From NCBI RefSeq assembly GCF_010015445.1, contig NC_053114.1, positions 25,501,579 to 25,565,578 on the forward strand: 64,000 nt of DNA, read 5' to 3'. Origin of the DNA: Perca fluviatilis. Its lineage: Eukaryota > Chordata > Actinopteri > Perciformes > Percidae. Position 1 is the first letter of the stretch, and every line of letters starts with the position of its first letter. The notes beneath the pieces are model-generated. The model saw only the letters and a list, made by a program, of their open reading frames with translations. It ran no database searches and was not told where the DNA came from. Below, piece by piece: positions 10,738-23,909 of this stretch. A program made the translations under genes and the position numbers.

Positions 10738-13700
10738 CTTACATATTATTGTCATTTTATCTTAGCTTACCTTTGATATGACTAGTGCTCTTATAAGGGC
10801 GACTAGAGGCTTTTATTGCTGAGCTGACCCATTTTCTTGTCAAATACATTTCATTGTGACCCTGTCCTAACCTACATGTGATGAATTATACTTGAAACTT
10901 CAACTTGAAACTTGTTGTGTGTCGTGCTGGACCACATAAACCCTGGACCCTTCGGAGCTTACCGAAGCTTTAGGCTGCTGGAAGTTTCCATGATGACAGA
11001 CTGTTAAACCCAAATCAGGGCTGGGGTAGAGAATGATCTCTAATCCCCCTCAATGAACAAGAAACCACTGGTCCCACATGTTTAAAAGGTCATAATAGAA
11101 ACTAGAGGTGTAATAAATTATCCAATCAACCGCGTGTGGTTTGAAACAATTATCTTCTCAAGTAATTACACTTTCAGAATACAACTTAAAATCATTGCAA
11201 ATACTATCTTGCTTGGTCTACATAATCTGATACAAAAGGTTGCCTTCATTTTTTTAAAGGTAGATAAAGCAGCATATTCTTTACAACACTTTCTATCAAA
11301 TTTGAAAGGTGAAAAAAACATTATTTATTTGTTCAGAGCAACAAAACATCAACTTTTAATGTGTAGATGAATTGTTTTTAATTGGTTGTTGATCACATTG
11401 CACAAGTTGCCAAGGTCTGATGAATGACAATGGGAGGTCATTTATTTTTCTGTGCTATCTGTGATTTTCACATGGCCTTTTAATATACAGACAATAATAC
11501 ACGTTGTTTATAGTGAATACAAATTGCATGCTAAATACTTGGGTGAAATCTGATGTGTAAATCATTACTTTGGCGGTAATGGTGTTTTATTGCCACAAAT
11601 ACTGTGCACAAAGCCCATCTCAGAATTGTTTTTCATAGCACTCAATGATCCCCATTTCTCAACACAACCTTCTTGGCACTGGTTGAGAGTGATGATGTCT
11701 GTTTTTGTGTTTTTGTGATGCATTGTTCCACGCCGGCTTCACTGGCACAACACCCAATATTCACAGGTGTTTTGGGAAATCATTTGTATTATAATTCTGT
11801 TTCAGGGTCCTGTCCAATTTGCTGTCTCTCCCACCGTACAGTCTGACTTGAATGATCACTTCACAAAAACTGTACCTTAGGTTTGCTGCACGTCCATCTC
11901 AAACACACAAATTAACACATTGCGACTTGAAGCTCAAAACAGACAGCTGGCACTTTAACTGTGCTGGGTTTTACAGTGGACAAGGATCACGCTTCCCAGG
12001 ATTATCTTCCAGCAATTTAGTGCCACAGATGGCATCATCATAAATTCCCTGTATTCACAAGGTTGGATAGATTCTCAGGACTAAAACATGAAGTAAAGCT
12101 AGTGGAAGTGCAATCTCTTCTCTGCAGACAAATCCGCCAGCTGATTTATGTGTTGTGCTCCCTCACGCTACTTCCATTACTGCTGTGGTAGAATCAAACA
12201 AATGCATTCACTGTGAGGTGAAACCTTAGATATTTGGTTTGATCAATTTACAATTGCTCCCTTTCCGACAGATGTAAACGTGAAGTTTTTCAGGCTCAAA
12301 TCAATTGGTTATGACAGCTTTTGGGGAAAAAAGCATTAGCCAACTGTTTTGTCCGACCTCCACAGACTGGAACCCTTCACCCAGATTCATCTAGGAAAGT
12401 GTACAAATTCTACATTCATATACATTTACTGTATACCAATAAAATATAGTGACATTACTTTATAAGGCATAGGGAAAATAACAATGGAACCACTGTGTTG
12501 ATGTGTAGCCTTCAAAATAAAAGTCTCTGCTTAATTCATATATGATTTTACAGGATTTTCTAATGCCCTGTTCATAATTTTGTGCAACAACACATATACC
12601 ACTACAGTTGCATAAAAGGATGCAAAGGACACAAGGACACAGACACATACAATTAAATAAATAAAATCATGTGTGTCATTATGACTAATTTGAATGATAA
12701 TTCTTGTAGATCGTGATAGAAAAATTCAGCTTCCACTTTGTGATCAAATGTGAGCAGAGAGCAGTGGTTCATTTCACCCTGACACTACCCAGGACATCAC
12801 TTTCAAGCCTCAGCCAAAGCCTGTAGCTGTTGGCCTGGTTTGAGTGTGTCTCTGAGGATCCGTCAGCAGCCAGTCTGTGTGCTGGCAGGTGGTCTGGAGG
12901 CATGACCAATACGCTGCAGACAGACAGACCCTGCTGGGGCTCTATGGGACTGCTAATCTGGGGCCAAGCCAGGGTCCTCCAGTCTTGTAGCTCTAAGCTC
13001 ATTGTGTCACCCTCTGTTTCAAAAGCATTACTAACCTCTAAACTACATTAACCTCCAGGGAAGGGCGAGTTCCTTCAGTCAACAAAACCCAGCAAGTAAA
13101 CAACATGAGTGTAACACTGAACACAAAACTAAAATACAGAGAAATGAAGCAAAAATCATTAGGCTAGGACCCTGGTTTATTATATATGTGATAAAATCAT
13201 CAATGTGTCCAGCTATAAAGCAATCCCTAGGGCTATTATCAGGCCCAGGAATTCTAAAAGCATGTAATTTCTGGAGGAAAATGACTTATGGGGCTAATCT
13301 CCCTTCTTTATTGATGATTACATCTCTGTCATTAGCGAGGATGGATATTTCCACACTGGGCACACTGTCGTAAGCTTATCTCCATTTCATTCTCACAATT
13401 TAGCCAGAGTGGAGCTGAGGAGGAGTTGTCTCTTGGTTCTTGCTGGTATTGTTACAGGTGGATAGCTGCTTTGTACAGTAAATGCATGCTATTATTAGGT
13501 ATCTTGTTCTTTCTCTGGCCCATCTGCTTGTGGTACCGCTGGACTGAACACAACAACAACAACAACAACTGATTTTCATCCAAGTCAGAGCTGGTGATGG
13601 TGTACAAATTAAGTACAGCACTGTGAGATGAATGCAACATAAGTACTGACACAGTACGTCTATCTGCTCTGAACAATTGGTATTCTCTTCGCACATCACT

Positions 13701-14160
13701 GCTAACAGTAACAATGAATTTTAGTCCTACAACTCTCACATGTGCTTCAGTGGGATCACCAGGGAAGGAAGGTGATCATTCAGACTTCAGAATGAATTAG
13801 TAGTGATTATTTATTCTAGCTGTCACTATACAAGAGAGAGCATGTCACAGTGTGTTCTGGATACATCTGCTTAAGGATAATTTCCTTCACTGTGTTCACT
13901 TGTTCCTATCAAAGCATGTACAGTAAGTATGGTATTACATAAGGTACCCTTTCTGGTAATATTCTATATTTTTCTTATTGTCAACAAATCCCATTAAGAG
14001 ACCAAAAATGTCCTAGTAACACATATTGTCTGTGTAGCCAAAGCCTGATATAGCATCTGTGCCATTGTGACCTCAATTCTTGTCCAAAAACTATAAAAAA
14101 CAAAAACAAATATTTGAACAACATTGTTGAAGATGTTGACTATTTAGGGTGTGAGTAACT
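10738..14160. other. Non-coding, nothing recognised
   Basis: About 3.4 kb of intron-like sequence. I looked on the minus strand for the expected next galnt18 exon (after GIR, the Trp-Gln-Cys-Gly-Gly region) and did not find it. A short (CAA)n run lies near 13549-13569. Confidence 0.5.
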
Positions 14161-14162
14161 TA

Positions 14163-14760
14163 AGCCCCTTTCAGCACTGAAAACCTGAAAAAATATAGTC
14201 ATTACCCGGCGGAGCCGTATATGAAAAAATAAATGTCCGAATCAGTTGGATCAGACATCAACCGCTCTTTAACCTGCCAGCTCCCTAGTACAACATCTGT
14301 GTACTCTCCGACTGAGCCGTAAGTGTTCAAATTCACAGCAAGCATGGGCGTGTTGATGACATTTCATGCCACTTGTGCAAAACCGGAAAAAAACAATGGA
14401 GTGATTTACATGAAGACGGCAACAAAAATGTCTAACTGGATAGACGACGAGATTCGGAAACTTCTGTCAGTAAGGGGTGACGCCGGAATTGTCAGACAAA
14501 TTCAAGCTATGGCAAGAGACTTGGTTGTTTTACGACCAAATTATGGCTCTGTGAAGCATCATCATCTCCTGTCTGCTGCACGCTCTGCCCAGCGCTACCC
14601 CTCGTCTAAACAAAACAGTATTTCCAGTAAGTGAAAACACATCTGACGCAATCTCCTGTTGTGTGCTACATGTGTGAAAGGGAAACTCCGGACTATATCG
14701 GGACGTAATTCCTCAGACATAGTCCAGAGTTCAAATGTAAAAACGGTTATAGATTGAGTT
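14163..14760 (+). mobile_element. Degraded DNA transposon with a Myb/SANT-like coding fragment
   Basis: Between about 14420 and 14560 an open frame contains NWIDDEIRKLLSVRGDAG, then a region with the spacing of Myb/SANT-like (MADF-type) DNA-binding domains that accompany PIF/Harbinger transposases. The frame then runs into unrelated sequence. Near the ends are a 'cctttcagcactgaaaa' stretch at the left and 'gtgtgaaagggaaactccgga' type sequence at the right. No catalytic DDE domain is present. The domain call rests on pattern recognition only; exact boundaries are uncertain. Confidence 0.45.
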
Positions 14761-15118
14761 TACACTCTACAGTTAAATATACATTAAAGTACACATGATA
14801 GGTATTTCATAGACTGATTCAAGTCTATCTCAATCTCTGGACTCAGTATATTATAAATTGACAATTGTAGGTCAACAATGAAGAATACATATATGTCACT
14901 CCACCTGTACACCATTTTTAAATGCACAGAACTCATTGCTTGCAGCTAAATGAGACTTTCACAATGAGTCAAGTATTTTACATAAAAAGTAGACAATGAG
15001 GCTCTCAGTGACATTGCCCCTTGCTAACAGCCATTAAGTGTCATTATCATAGTTAATTTCCCACACATTACCTGGATGAACAATGGCCCATGGCCTCGGG
15101 GGTGACAGTATTACTCAC

Positions 15119-15233
15119 CCTAATGCCCAGCTCCACATTTTCTCCCCCGTACACCTCCATTCCCTCATCCAGCAAACCAATCTCCTCAAAGTACAGCCTA
15201 TCCACCACGAAGCAGCCAATCAAGGCCGGGCTC
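15119..15233 (-). CDS. galnt18: GALNT18-like glycosyltransferase, coding exon with the Gal/GalNAc-T motif
   Basis: This is the most downstream galnt18 exon in the window: 115 nt, acceptor cctccag, donor gtgagt. It completes a split Gln codon from the previous exon and adds 38 codons starting SPALIGCFVVDR and ending ENVELGIR. It carries most of the Gal/GalNAc-T motif, seen as EGMEVYGGENVELG. Typical active family members have Trp where this has Tyr (VYGGEN) and Ser where this has Gly (ELG). These changes mark the GALNT8/9/17/18 subfamily, for which in-vitro transferase activity has been weak or hard to show. The protein should sit in the ER/Golgi lumen as a type II membrane protein. The next exon (Trp-Gln-Cys-Gly-Gly onward) was not found in 1-15118. 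Confidence 0.95.
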
Positions 15234-15484
15234 CTGGAGGGATGAAAGATGATGAAGATCAGTTTTGTTTGTCTTTTGTAGGTAATGTTAGCTTGGCACA
15301 GTTGCTATAGTAACAGCAGGGAAAAGAAGAGAAATGTGACCTTGCAAAACATATAATTTGTTCATGAATGTTGCATTAATTACTATTTTAGCAGGGTTGA
15401 CATTTGTAACTCAATTCCAAATAAAAAATATCATATAATCATATTATTTGATTTAGGCTATCAAGACATGTTGTGTTCACTTAC

Positions 15485-15682
15485 TGGATTGGTGCACTCT
15501 TGTTGCCCTTGTGCCACCAGGACTTGGGGGGGTTGAGGTAGCGGCACCACAGCTCCCAGTCAAAGCCCTGGGCAGACAGCGGATACTCTTCAATCTCAAA
15601 TGTGTCGTACTTGATGTTATCAAATGATGGGGAGATTATGCGGGTTCTGTCTTCTTTAATTCGCTGCAGAATGGGTTCAGCC
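15485..15682 (-). CDS. galnt18: GALNT18-like glycosyltransferase, catalytic-domain exon
   Basis: A 198-nt exon with acceptor tttaaag and donor gtaagtg. It completes the split Trp codon of the previous exon, encodes 65 codons and leaves two bases of a Gln codon. The product runs from AEPILQRIKEDR through SPSFDNIKYDTFEIEEYPL and QGFDWELWCRYLNPP to HKGNKSAPI. The FDWELWCRYL segment is part of the conserved GT-A core of polypeptide GalNAc-transferases. A possible N-glycosylation sequon (Asn-Lys-Ser) lies near the end. Against human GALNT18 as I recall it, nearly all positions up to the WW motif agree; the divergent loop after it (HKGNK) differs. An intron of 251 bp separates it from the next exon. 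Confidence 0.96.
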
Positions 15683-16082
15683 CTTTAAATATGGAAAGAG
15701 AAAGTCATTTTACAGAGTATTTGTTTCGACAGGATTTCTCCATTACCTTTGTGATCATGCCTGTCATGTAAAGGCACTTTAAAAACCAAACCATTTCATG
15801 ATTAATTCCATCCAATTTACTAGTCTGACATACCTCTGACATTTCCCATCTGATAAATTTATAGAATTTTGCTTAATCAAAACATGAAGCAATACAATAT
15901 ATAAACACTACAAAAAAATCTACACGATACATTTACAAGGTAATTCAATGTGCACGTGGCAAAAGGGATCAAAGGGATTTATGCTTCCCCCTCTAAATAC
16001 ATGGCAGACATGTATGACAAGGCAGTGTGTGATGTTTTTGCCAGGAGGTAATTCATTTAAAAGAATGGAACACAAAATTGTG

Positions 16083-16516
16083 AAGCAATAGTTCTACATT
16101 CTGGGATATACGCTGATTTACTTACTTGTTGAGAGTTAGATGAGAAAATTCACTGATATCACTCTCATGTCTGTATGACAAAAACATGAAGCTACAGCCA
16201 AGCTACTATTAGCTTAGCTTAGCTTAAAGACAGGAAACGGGGAAACAGCTAGCCTGGCTCTGTCCAAAGGTAACAAAATCTGCCTACCAACACCCCTAAA
16301 GTTCTCTAACTAATACAGTATACTGTATGGTGTTTGTTTGAACTGTAAAAAATAAACACGTGTAGGTGGATTTTGTCCTTCAGTACTTAAATCAGAGCCA
16401 TGATAGCTCTTGTCCCAGTTTCCGGTCTTCATGCTAAGATAACTGGCTACATGCTATAGCCTTAGCTTTGGCAATAAAGTGAATAAGCACATTCCCAAAA
16501 TATCAAACTATTGCTT
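16083..16516. mobile_element. MITE with ~30-bp inverted ends, 'ttagcttagctt' fish repeat
   Basis: The left end aagcaatagttctacattct and the right end (complement aagcaatagtttgatatttt) form imperfect inverted repeats. The interior contains ttagcttagcttagc and the stretch aacagctagcctggctctgt, which also occurs at 30635-30770. I recognise this as a very common dispersed repeat of percomorph fish. No coding capacity and no clear target duplication. Confidence 0.75.
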
Positions 16517-16972
16517 GACTAAGTTCATGTCTGGATCAAGAAAGCAGATTGCAGTAGTTTACACATTTAAAATTAGACATTTGTACAATGAGGAATTAAA
16601 CCCGGCTCAATAATAGTAAAAGTTTCTGTGTGCAGTTATCCAGTGGAGTATGAATATGGTAGATGAGTGTACTCTGTGTGTATACTGTATATAAAGGGTT
16701 TGTTTTCAAAATGAGGTATATCTGTTGTTTTACATTTTCATAAATCATGTTTTTTGTCAATCACACTGTTGTTGATGTATTCATTTTAAAATGAGCATTT
16801 AAAGTATCCATTTAATGGATACTGTAAATGCCCATTTTAAAATGAAAAAGAGCCAAGCTACAGTCTTTCTTTTTAAATTAAATAATTTTTTGAAAACCCA
16901 CACAGTGATATGACTCAAGAGCGAATGTTGAGCTGTGCCATCGTCATGCCGCACTTGTTGCGAGTGACTCAC

Positions 16973-17156
16973 CAGCCAACGTTGAACTCCACGTGGGCAT
17001 CAAACAGGGCAACAACTGGGGCAGTGGCAACCCTCCACCCGCTCACTCTGGACCGGATCAGACCCTCCTGTTTGGCATGACGCACCATTTTGATGAATCC
17101 TGGATGCTGGCTGTTAGTCTCAGACACAAAATCCTGCAGCTTCTCCTTTAGCTCAT
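16973..17156 (-). CDS. galnt18: GALNT18-like glycosyltransferase, exon with the DxH metal/UDP-binding motif
   Basis: A 184-nt exon with donor gtgagtc. It encodes a split Asn, ELKEKLQDFVSE, then FIKMVRHAKQEGLIRSRVSG and VVALFDAHVEFNVG, and a split Trp. The DAH triplet is the DxH motif that binds Mn2+ and the UDP of UDP-GalNAc in this family; GALNT18 relatives have DAH where most family members have DSH. The length is not a multiple of three, so skipping it would shift the frame as well as delete the DxH motif. The acceptor context is odd: a very long (GT)n tract ends about 10 nt before the tttgtag acceptor, leaving almost no polypyrimidine tract. Confidence 0.96.
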
Positions 17157-17165
17157 CTACAAAAC

Positions 17166-17288
<123 letters not shown>

Positions 17289-18559
17289 TTTACATCAGTA
17301 AAAGTTTTTTAAGATCCCGTATGAGATAGGTGAGTAAAGTGCTTGTGAGCAAACTTCCACCCACAAGACGTCGTCATGTCCTCCTCCAGTGGGCAGAATT
17401 TCATTGGTAGGAGGCCAAAAGTACTCGCTGCTTCACTGCTTTGATCACTGGACCAAAGAGGCAGCAGCTTGAGCCAGCACTGCAGACCTCCATGGGGCTT
17501 ACCAGTCATAACGGGATATTGCAATTTACCACCGTTATTACCTGAGGTATATATTTTATAATGATTCATACCCTGCTGGATGAAAGAGTCAGCGCTACTA
17601 TGAAAATAATCATAGTTCTCCCGACAAGTTATGAGTGGTAGCATGAACTGAATAAACATGGAAGGAGTCTCCGTCTGTCTGTATGTACAGTATGTATGTA
17701 TGCATGTCTGTCCTTTAGTTTTCTCGACAACCTGATTGACTTCACAATTGAAAGGTGTATTGCTGAAGACCCAAGGAAGTGCAGTGTTGAGTGCAAGCTC
17801 TTGAGATCTACGGGACATATTTATTAGTAGTGGGTTATACAGTGTGGGTAGTCGGTATGTGTACTGTAATGTATTGAGAAGGGACCTCTATTAACTGTTA
17901 CATCGGCAAATGACATGCTGGGTACAGCTCGCTCTCCGTCACTCACTAAAGTACTTTCAAAAACAGATGAAGAAAGAGAGACCAGAGATGTTACATTGTA
18001 GCAGCGCACACATACACGCAGGCGCTTTTCTCTTGACAATTGTGCATAAAGCTATGTGAGCTCACACACTGGGACGGCATTATGCCGCCTTTGCTTGGTT
18101 CTGTGTTAATAAACCAAGCTAAGCTAAGCTTTCACTTCTAACTGCCAGTACCTTTCGAGTTTGAAGGGAATGGGGAGCAGCTGCAAGCAGACGGAAAGCG
18201 GCTGCCGTGAAGTCATGCTGTGTCTGGCTTCTTTCGAGCGGGGTGAGTCAATTTTTAAAAGTCGAAAAACACTTTGATTTTCCAAACCAACAAAACTGTA
18301 AAAAATAACTTCTGTTGAAGTAGTTCATCTGATCATTTAGTTTTCGAAGGCATTGGCTGTATTTTTTAGGTATATACTGTATCTGTATCTCTCAACTGCA
18401 CAAAATATGCAACACTTTTTTGACAAACACGGACACATTCTGTAAAGTCTTTAGCACTGATTTATTTGTTAACTGAAGTTTCTAAATATTTTTCGCCAGC
18501 TTTATTTTCTCTTTCTTTGCAAACACCTGGCACCTATTCGCTGTAAACAAGCCTCACAG
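17289..18559. other. galnt18 intron, nothing else recognised
   Basis: Intron between the exons at 16973-17156 and 23910-24076. Minus-strand open frames at 17309-17818 and 17824-18039 have no domain similarity that I recognise and no splice-site match to galnt18. A taagctaagctaagct run at about 18114-18129 is a simple-repeat trace. Confidence 0.6.
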
Positions 18560-18970
18560 CACATATTAATTGGTGCCTCTACTCTACTCACCCTTATATC
18601 TTTTTATCAGCAATCCCTTAAGAGGTTAGGACAGTAGTAATTATCTTCACCCTTATGTGGAATGTCAGGTTAGCCGACAGTGCTTGCTAATGTTTTGTCT
18701 ATAATCTTTTCTTCTAATATCTGCAACACTTAATGAAAAAAAACACCTTTTTAAACTGGCTTATTCTCTTTGATCACTGTATATACAGTATGTTCACATC
18801 AATTGCTGGTCTGATTTTTTGCTTTGTAAATATGTCCTGTACCTTTTACGAACGATTGTTATATTGTTTTTAACTTAGTACATTGTTTTTTCTTGTAAGG
18901 TGACCTTAAGTGCTTTGAAAGGCACCTATTAAATAAATAATATGTATGATTATTATTATTAATAATAATT
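18560..18970 (+). mobile_element. 3' tail of a LINE-like retroposon (ATT-rich end)
   Basis: The segment ends in tgctttgaaaggcacctatt, aaataaataat and then an ATT/ATA-rich tail. This resembles 3' ends of fish L2/Rex-type non-LTR elements. Similar ends occur near 33940-34010 and 34500-34590. No coding sequence is preserved, and the 5' limit is a guess. Confidence 0.4.
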
Positions 18971-19054
18971 TACAGGTATGAACAGCAACAGTATTGCCAG
19001 AGGAGACACGCTGTACTGTATGTTACATTCACATATAAAAGCATGCACTGTAAA

Positions 19055-19991
19055 TAGGGATGTAACGATTACTGGTTTAATGGTTAACCACGGTAAAAAT
19101 GTTGATGATAACAATTACGGTTTTCATTTAAAATATCATTATTATCACGGTGGATTACCACGGTGTGGAAACCCTGTGTTTAATCCTTCCCAGCTTCATC
19201 AGAGTCTCCTGAAGTTGCAGCGTGGGCGCACTGCGTAGCCTACCAAGTTGGAATCATGGCAGAAGGAGGAGATGACAGTGCTCAGGACATTTATCAGCCT
19301 TGTCAAAAAAGGCCATTCAATAAGTGTTCTGCTACGATGTGGATAAGTTTAGCCCTTGTTACGACGTGAGATTTATTTGGAGAGAGGACAAATCAACATA
19401 GAGGAAACACTGTACACCGTTTGCTCCATTATGGATATGTGTGCTGTAATAGATGTGGATTAATGAGCAATATGTTACATTTATGTTAATTATTACAGAG
19501 AAATGGATGTAATTCTTAGTATTGTTTCTTTTTATATGCTGGTGGCTATAACATTTAGTTTTGGTAAATAATGTTTATAGTAAGTCAGATGCTTATTAAT
19601 GTGCATTATTATTTGTTTATATTTCAGAACCACGTCCAACTTCACATGTAACGTAAAATACAACTTCATAGTTAACTTCATATTCGAGTTGTAAATAAAT
19701 CTTCCTGGATCTCAAGTCAGACATCTCTGGTTCAAGTTATTACCGGACACCCTACAGCGGGCCAGTGTTTCAGTAGTCTGTTTTCAATATTTTTTACAAG
19801 CCTATTGCCTATATTTTTGTAATAAAATAAACACTGTTACACTTTTTGAAACTATTTCAGCTTGTGTAGGCCTATCAGTGCTCTCTGAACATATTGAACA
19901 CACTTTTAAAAATACCGCGTTAATACCGAAAACCGTGATTATTTTGGTCACTATAACCGTGAGGTAAAATGTTCATACCGTTACATCCCTA
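19055..19991 (+). mobile_element. 937-bp hAT-type element with 7/8-bp target duplication
   Basis: Ends are tagggatgtaacgatt and its complement (gttacatcccta). Flanks are actgtaaa (19047-19054) and actataaa (19992-19999), an 8-bp duplication with one mismatch. Near both ends are accgcgg and accacggt-type motifs (ccacggt, accgtg). At about 19256 an ATG starts MAEGGDDSAQDIYQPC, which may be the N-terminus of a former transposase, but the frame closes quickly and no catalytic domain follows. A non-autonomous remnant. Confidence 0.85.
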
Positions 19992-20323
19992 ACTATAAAT
20001 ATAGATAAACTGCCTATGGTATCTTGATTCAATAAAAAGTTAATAAAGTTATGTTGTTTTTTTCTGGAATATGAGAAGAATAACAACAGCAACACAAAGC
20101 AATCAATTAATCTAAAAATCTAAATAGTACTGCCCACTATGAATGAGTCATGTGTCAATACATTATTGAATGAACACCATTCAGATTTTGTATGTCAAGG
20201 ATGATGTTTCATTGTGTGTATCCCTTAGTCCAGACAAATGTGTTGAATGTATCTGCTTGCAGCAATACAAACAAAATGGAGACGCGCTTATAAAAGCATT
20301 GCTCCACAGAGCTACTAAAGCTG

Positions 20324-20594
20324 ACTACACATGATCAGAAGTAAACACGCAAGCTAGGGTGCAAAGCATATTGCAGGCAAAGCGCAGCGCAGGTATACGT
20401 CATCATTGCTTCTGGCTTTGGTTGCGCCTTGAAAGGTCAGTGGCAATATGTTCAAAGTTGAAATAATTTCAACTTTAACTAGCTGAGCTACATTTTCGAG
20501 CAGTGTGCCACGCCAAGGGTAGCGCTTCCTCTGAGTTGTCTTCACCGCTTTTCCCATAGGAAAACAGAGAGGTTTTACAGCGGATCATGTGTTC
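20324..20594. mobile_element. Short MITE-like element with 'acacatgatc' inverted ends
   Basis: The stretch acacatgatc near 20327 is matched in inverted orientation by gatcatgtgt near 20583. Between them the sequence is GC-richer and rich in gcgcagcgcagg and ggttgcgcc motifs, unlike the flanks. A target duplication was not identified. Class unresolved. Confidence 0.4.
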
Positions 20595-22890
20595 ATGTGC
20601 AGGCTGCTTAATGGTCAAACACTCCACAGGGTGTTAAGTTTAAGTTACAGCATATTCTTACTTTTGCCTAAAACACCACAGATACTCAAACTCTTGAATT
20701 TGTTCAATTACCTCAATGTGTTTAAACTGTTCCTCAGGCAAGAACTGACCTCATGAGTCAGCGTGGGAAATTAATGCAAACATTTATAAAAATAAATCAG
20801 GGTCACAGTGTTTCACTTATCATTACAGTGGATGCTGCTGGTCCATAAAACTTTTTTCCTGGTTCATTGCAATTAGCAGACCAGAATCGTCTGGGCTGCG
20901 TTCCCCACCTCCCCCCTTCCCCCCTCCGTGACGGCCCTGCAGAAGACATCCCACGTGTACCTTAGCCCTTAGATATTAGATTAGATATCCAGAACTTAAA
21001 GCAGAGAGACTCTGGATCATCCAAGCCAGGACTGAGAAAAGCTCACTTTACTAAACTACGCTAATTCAAGCTTTAGCATATGTAATAGAAACATTTGTTC
21101 ACTTTGGACTCTTAATTATGGCTAAAGGAAAGCTACTATAGTTACTCACGCGAGCAGCTGCTGGTGACGTTCCACCAGATTACTGTATCTGTAATCATTT
21201 TTAAGCCATCAATAATTAAGACATTCTGATGTGTGTGTGAATTGAAAATAAGAATAATTGTTGTGTTACGCCTCATAACAAATTACAATAAAGCACGGTT
21301 CATTACACCAGGCATGGCTGATGGCCAACAGTCATCAATCTTTCAGGATGTTGAAACTCTGCTGGAAAGCAATAGGCTTTGGGATGGAGTTGGACTGGAA
21401 CAACAAGCAAACAGGTTTCCAACATCACTGTGCAGTCAGCCAATAAATCCTGTAACATATTCAAAATGTTCAAAAGGTTTTTCTCAGAAGATAAAATGCA
21501 AAGCTAATGGTCAGCTGCTAAAAAGTAAATATGCCATTTAGCTCATCTCTATTCTATCCTCAGTACTCAGTAAAAAAAAAAAGCAATGCTACAGACATAC
21601 TCCGTTACAAGTAAAAGTCCTGCATTTAACATTTTACTCTAGTAAAAGTAGAAAAGTATCAGCATCAAAATGTACATGAAGTACCAAACGTTAAAGCATT
21701 AATGATGCAGAAATGTACATTTCAGAATAAGGTGTATTATATTACTGCAGCTGGTAAAGGTGGGGCTAATTTAAATTACTTTCAATAAAGTTTAAATTAA
21801 TTTAAACCTATATATAATGTATTTATTTGTAATTGAATACTGTACGTTCTCTTCATGCATGTTCAAACTAAGCATTTATCACCACACGTGTTATTGCTTG
21901 CACAGCAGATGGCAAATCGGCATGGATACAGGACTCACAGTAGCTGTGTAGTTTACACTACACCACTTGGCAATTTCTCACTACACAACTCTGTGGTTGT
22001 TAAAATCTGTGTTTGTGTTTAACTGATACTTGCTCTTTCTCCAAGTTTTCACCAGTCTTATATCCAATCTTGGGTCCAATCCTTCACCCTCACATACGGT
22101 ATATACAAGACTCCTTGGTATTATGATTTAAGTTAAAGTATGGAATCATAAGTCTTCTGACAGCTTCTCTAATAAGTGAGCCCTCCTCAAAACCCCACTT
22201 GTAGAAAGACAAGCCTTTCTCGGGCCACAGCTTGGGACATTATCCAATTAAGGAGGAATCAGCTAGGTCAATTTGCCCTTCTCTCCCTTGATGGCAACAC
22301 GCCCTCCTGCATGCTAATGCCTCTCGAAGGTGAGCTGTGACAGTGGCAGATGACTAATGTAAAGCTTGAATGCCTGGGAGGTGAGCTGTGGAAGATGACC
22401 CCTTATACAATCTTAACAGAATCATGGGTCAACAGGCTAACGACATTTAACACAGATAAGATTCACAGTCATGGCGATAATGATAACACCGGGCCTATCA
22501 GACGCAGTGTGACAGACTGCTCAGGCAAACAGGGTAAAATGCCATCAGCGAAATGTCAATGCGTGACTTGGGTCCCTGAAGGAGCTAAAGGCAACTGCTC
22601 CCTAGCTCTCAATTACGTGATGAAATATGAATGTCTATGGGGTCTGATGTGACAATCCAATAATGTGTTAGGAGGAGCACACTTTAGGGTTTTCTGATTT
22701 ACATTTTTTAACAGATAACTTTGGATATATTCAACTTTCTGGTCAATGATAACCAGAGGGAGAATCACAATCTTATCGCAGTGTGTTGAGATAAGTTCCC
22801 ACGACAAACTATAGCAATCTAAATTCAGTTCCATCAGGCTTCAGTTCAGGCCATGCTACATGTTTTGCATTACTGACTTTGGTAAACATA
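20595..22890. other. galnt18 intron, nothing recognised
   Basis: About 2.3 kb with short open frames only (for example 21233-21541 and 22350-22652) that lack recognisable domains. No transposon ends were identified with confidence. Confidence 0.5.
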
Positions 22891-22894
22891 TTCT

Positions 22895-23230
22895 TCCCAA
22901 TGCCAGACCCTTCTCAGTTGTAACTGAGAGTGGGTCTGGGCAAGGTTCATTCGCAGCTTTGGCTAGTCCTTCAATCAATCATATCAACGATCCGGGTGCC
23001 ATAGCAGTGACAGCGGCATCAACTTCGCGCTTCGGTAACCATCATGTTGAATGTAAACAAAAAGCTGCTCGCCGTCGCTGTGCTATCGTCATCGTGTAAA
23101 GGCCGCCTCAATGGTTGAGATTGGTGACTCGATTTGGAAATGGGCTTGAATGGGCTCTTGGCTAGACTGACTTGCAGAGCAAATCTCAAATTTGCCGGAA
23201 GTTCGTCAGGGTTTTCCCAGGCTAGTATTT
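22895..23230. mobile_element. MITE-like repeat with 'gccagaccc ... tctggg' structure
   Basis: The left part contains gccagacccttctcagttgt followed by actgagagtgggtctgggca, forming a local hairpin. The right part ends gttttcccaggctagt. This resembles ends of the repeat at 50815-52345, whose right end also carries an aggtctggcaatgcgac stretch. Boundaries and family are uncertain. Confidence 0.4.
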
Positions 23231-23909
23231 CCTATGTTGATTGCCCCTAATAGCTGTCCTTGTTTCCAGCAGCACAGCCCATTTAAAAGTGTATTGCCCA
23301 TAAATGACCTTGGCACAGTATCATTACCTTTTTATAGCCTGCTTTCTTTGTAATGTAGTTAAGTCTTGCACTGTAAATTACCACGTCCACTTTTCACAAG
23401 CTACTTCATGTCTATTGCTTGTGCCTTGCATGGCCGACTCAAGTAACCCATCAGTGATCTCACGCATCAGTCATCTCAATAATAAGTGAACAGAGCTCAG
23501 CAGTTACACATTGTCAGCATATAGTGGATATATTCTCTACCTGATACTGTTTGCACTACATCAAATGCATGCAGATGTAAGAAATAGGGTTTCAAATGCA
23601 GACAAGATATACAAACACTTTATCACCTTTCTGGATTGTTATCTGCTTCGGGGCATGTTTTCTGGCTTTGCAGCTAATCAGTGTTTTTCATCTATCAGTT
23701 AAATCATATATATATATACATGAATAAGATAATTTGTAAAAACAATAAATAAAAAAAATCCCCATGCACAGCACTATATCTTGTTAGAAAAAACAAAGCC
23801 TGACAGGCCTGCCGTGCCTAGTTATGGTTGCTAAGCTACCATAACTCGCTGTTTGGGGGAGGGGTTTAACAAGAGGTCAGATGCTGTATGATGAAATGAT
23901 GCTGCTTAC
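23231..23909. other. galnt18 intron, nothing recognised
   Basis: Non-coding sequence leading to the exon at 23910. A short tatatatata run lies near 23708. An inverted pair, gttatggttgctaagctacc ataac, occurs near 23821-23845. Confidence 0.5.

Noticed and set aside
12769..13002. Minus-strand frame in a GC-richer stretch, considered as a galnt18 exon
   Set aside because: No match to any part of the catalytic or lectin domain; no suitable splice sites in the right phase.
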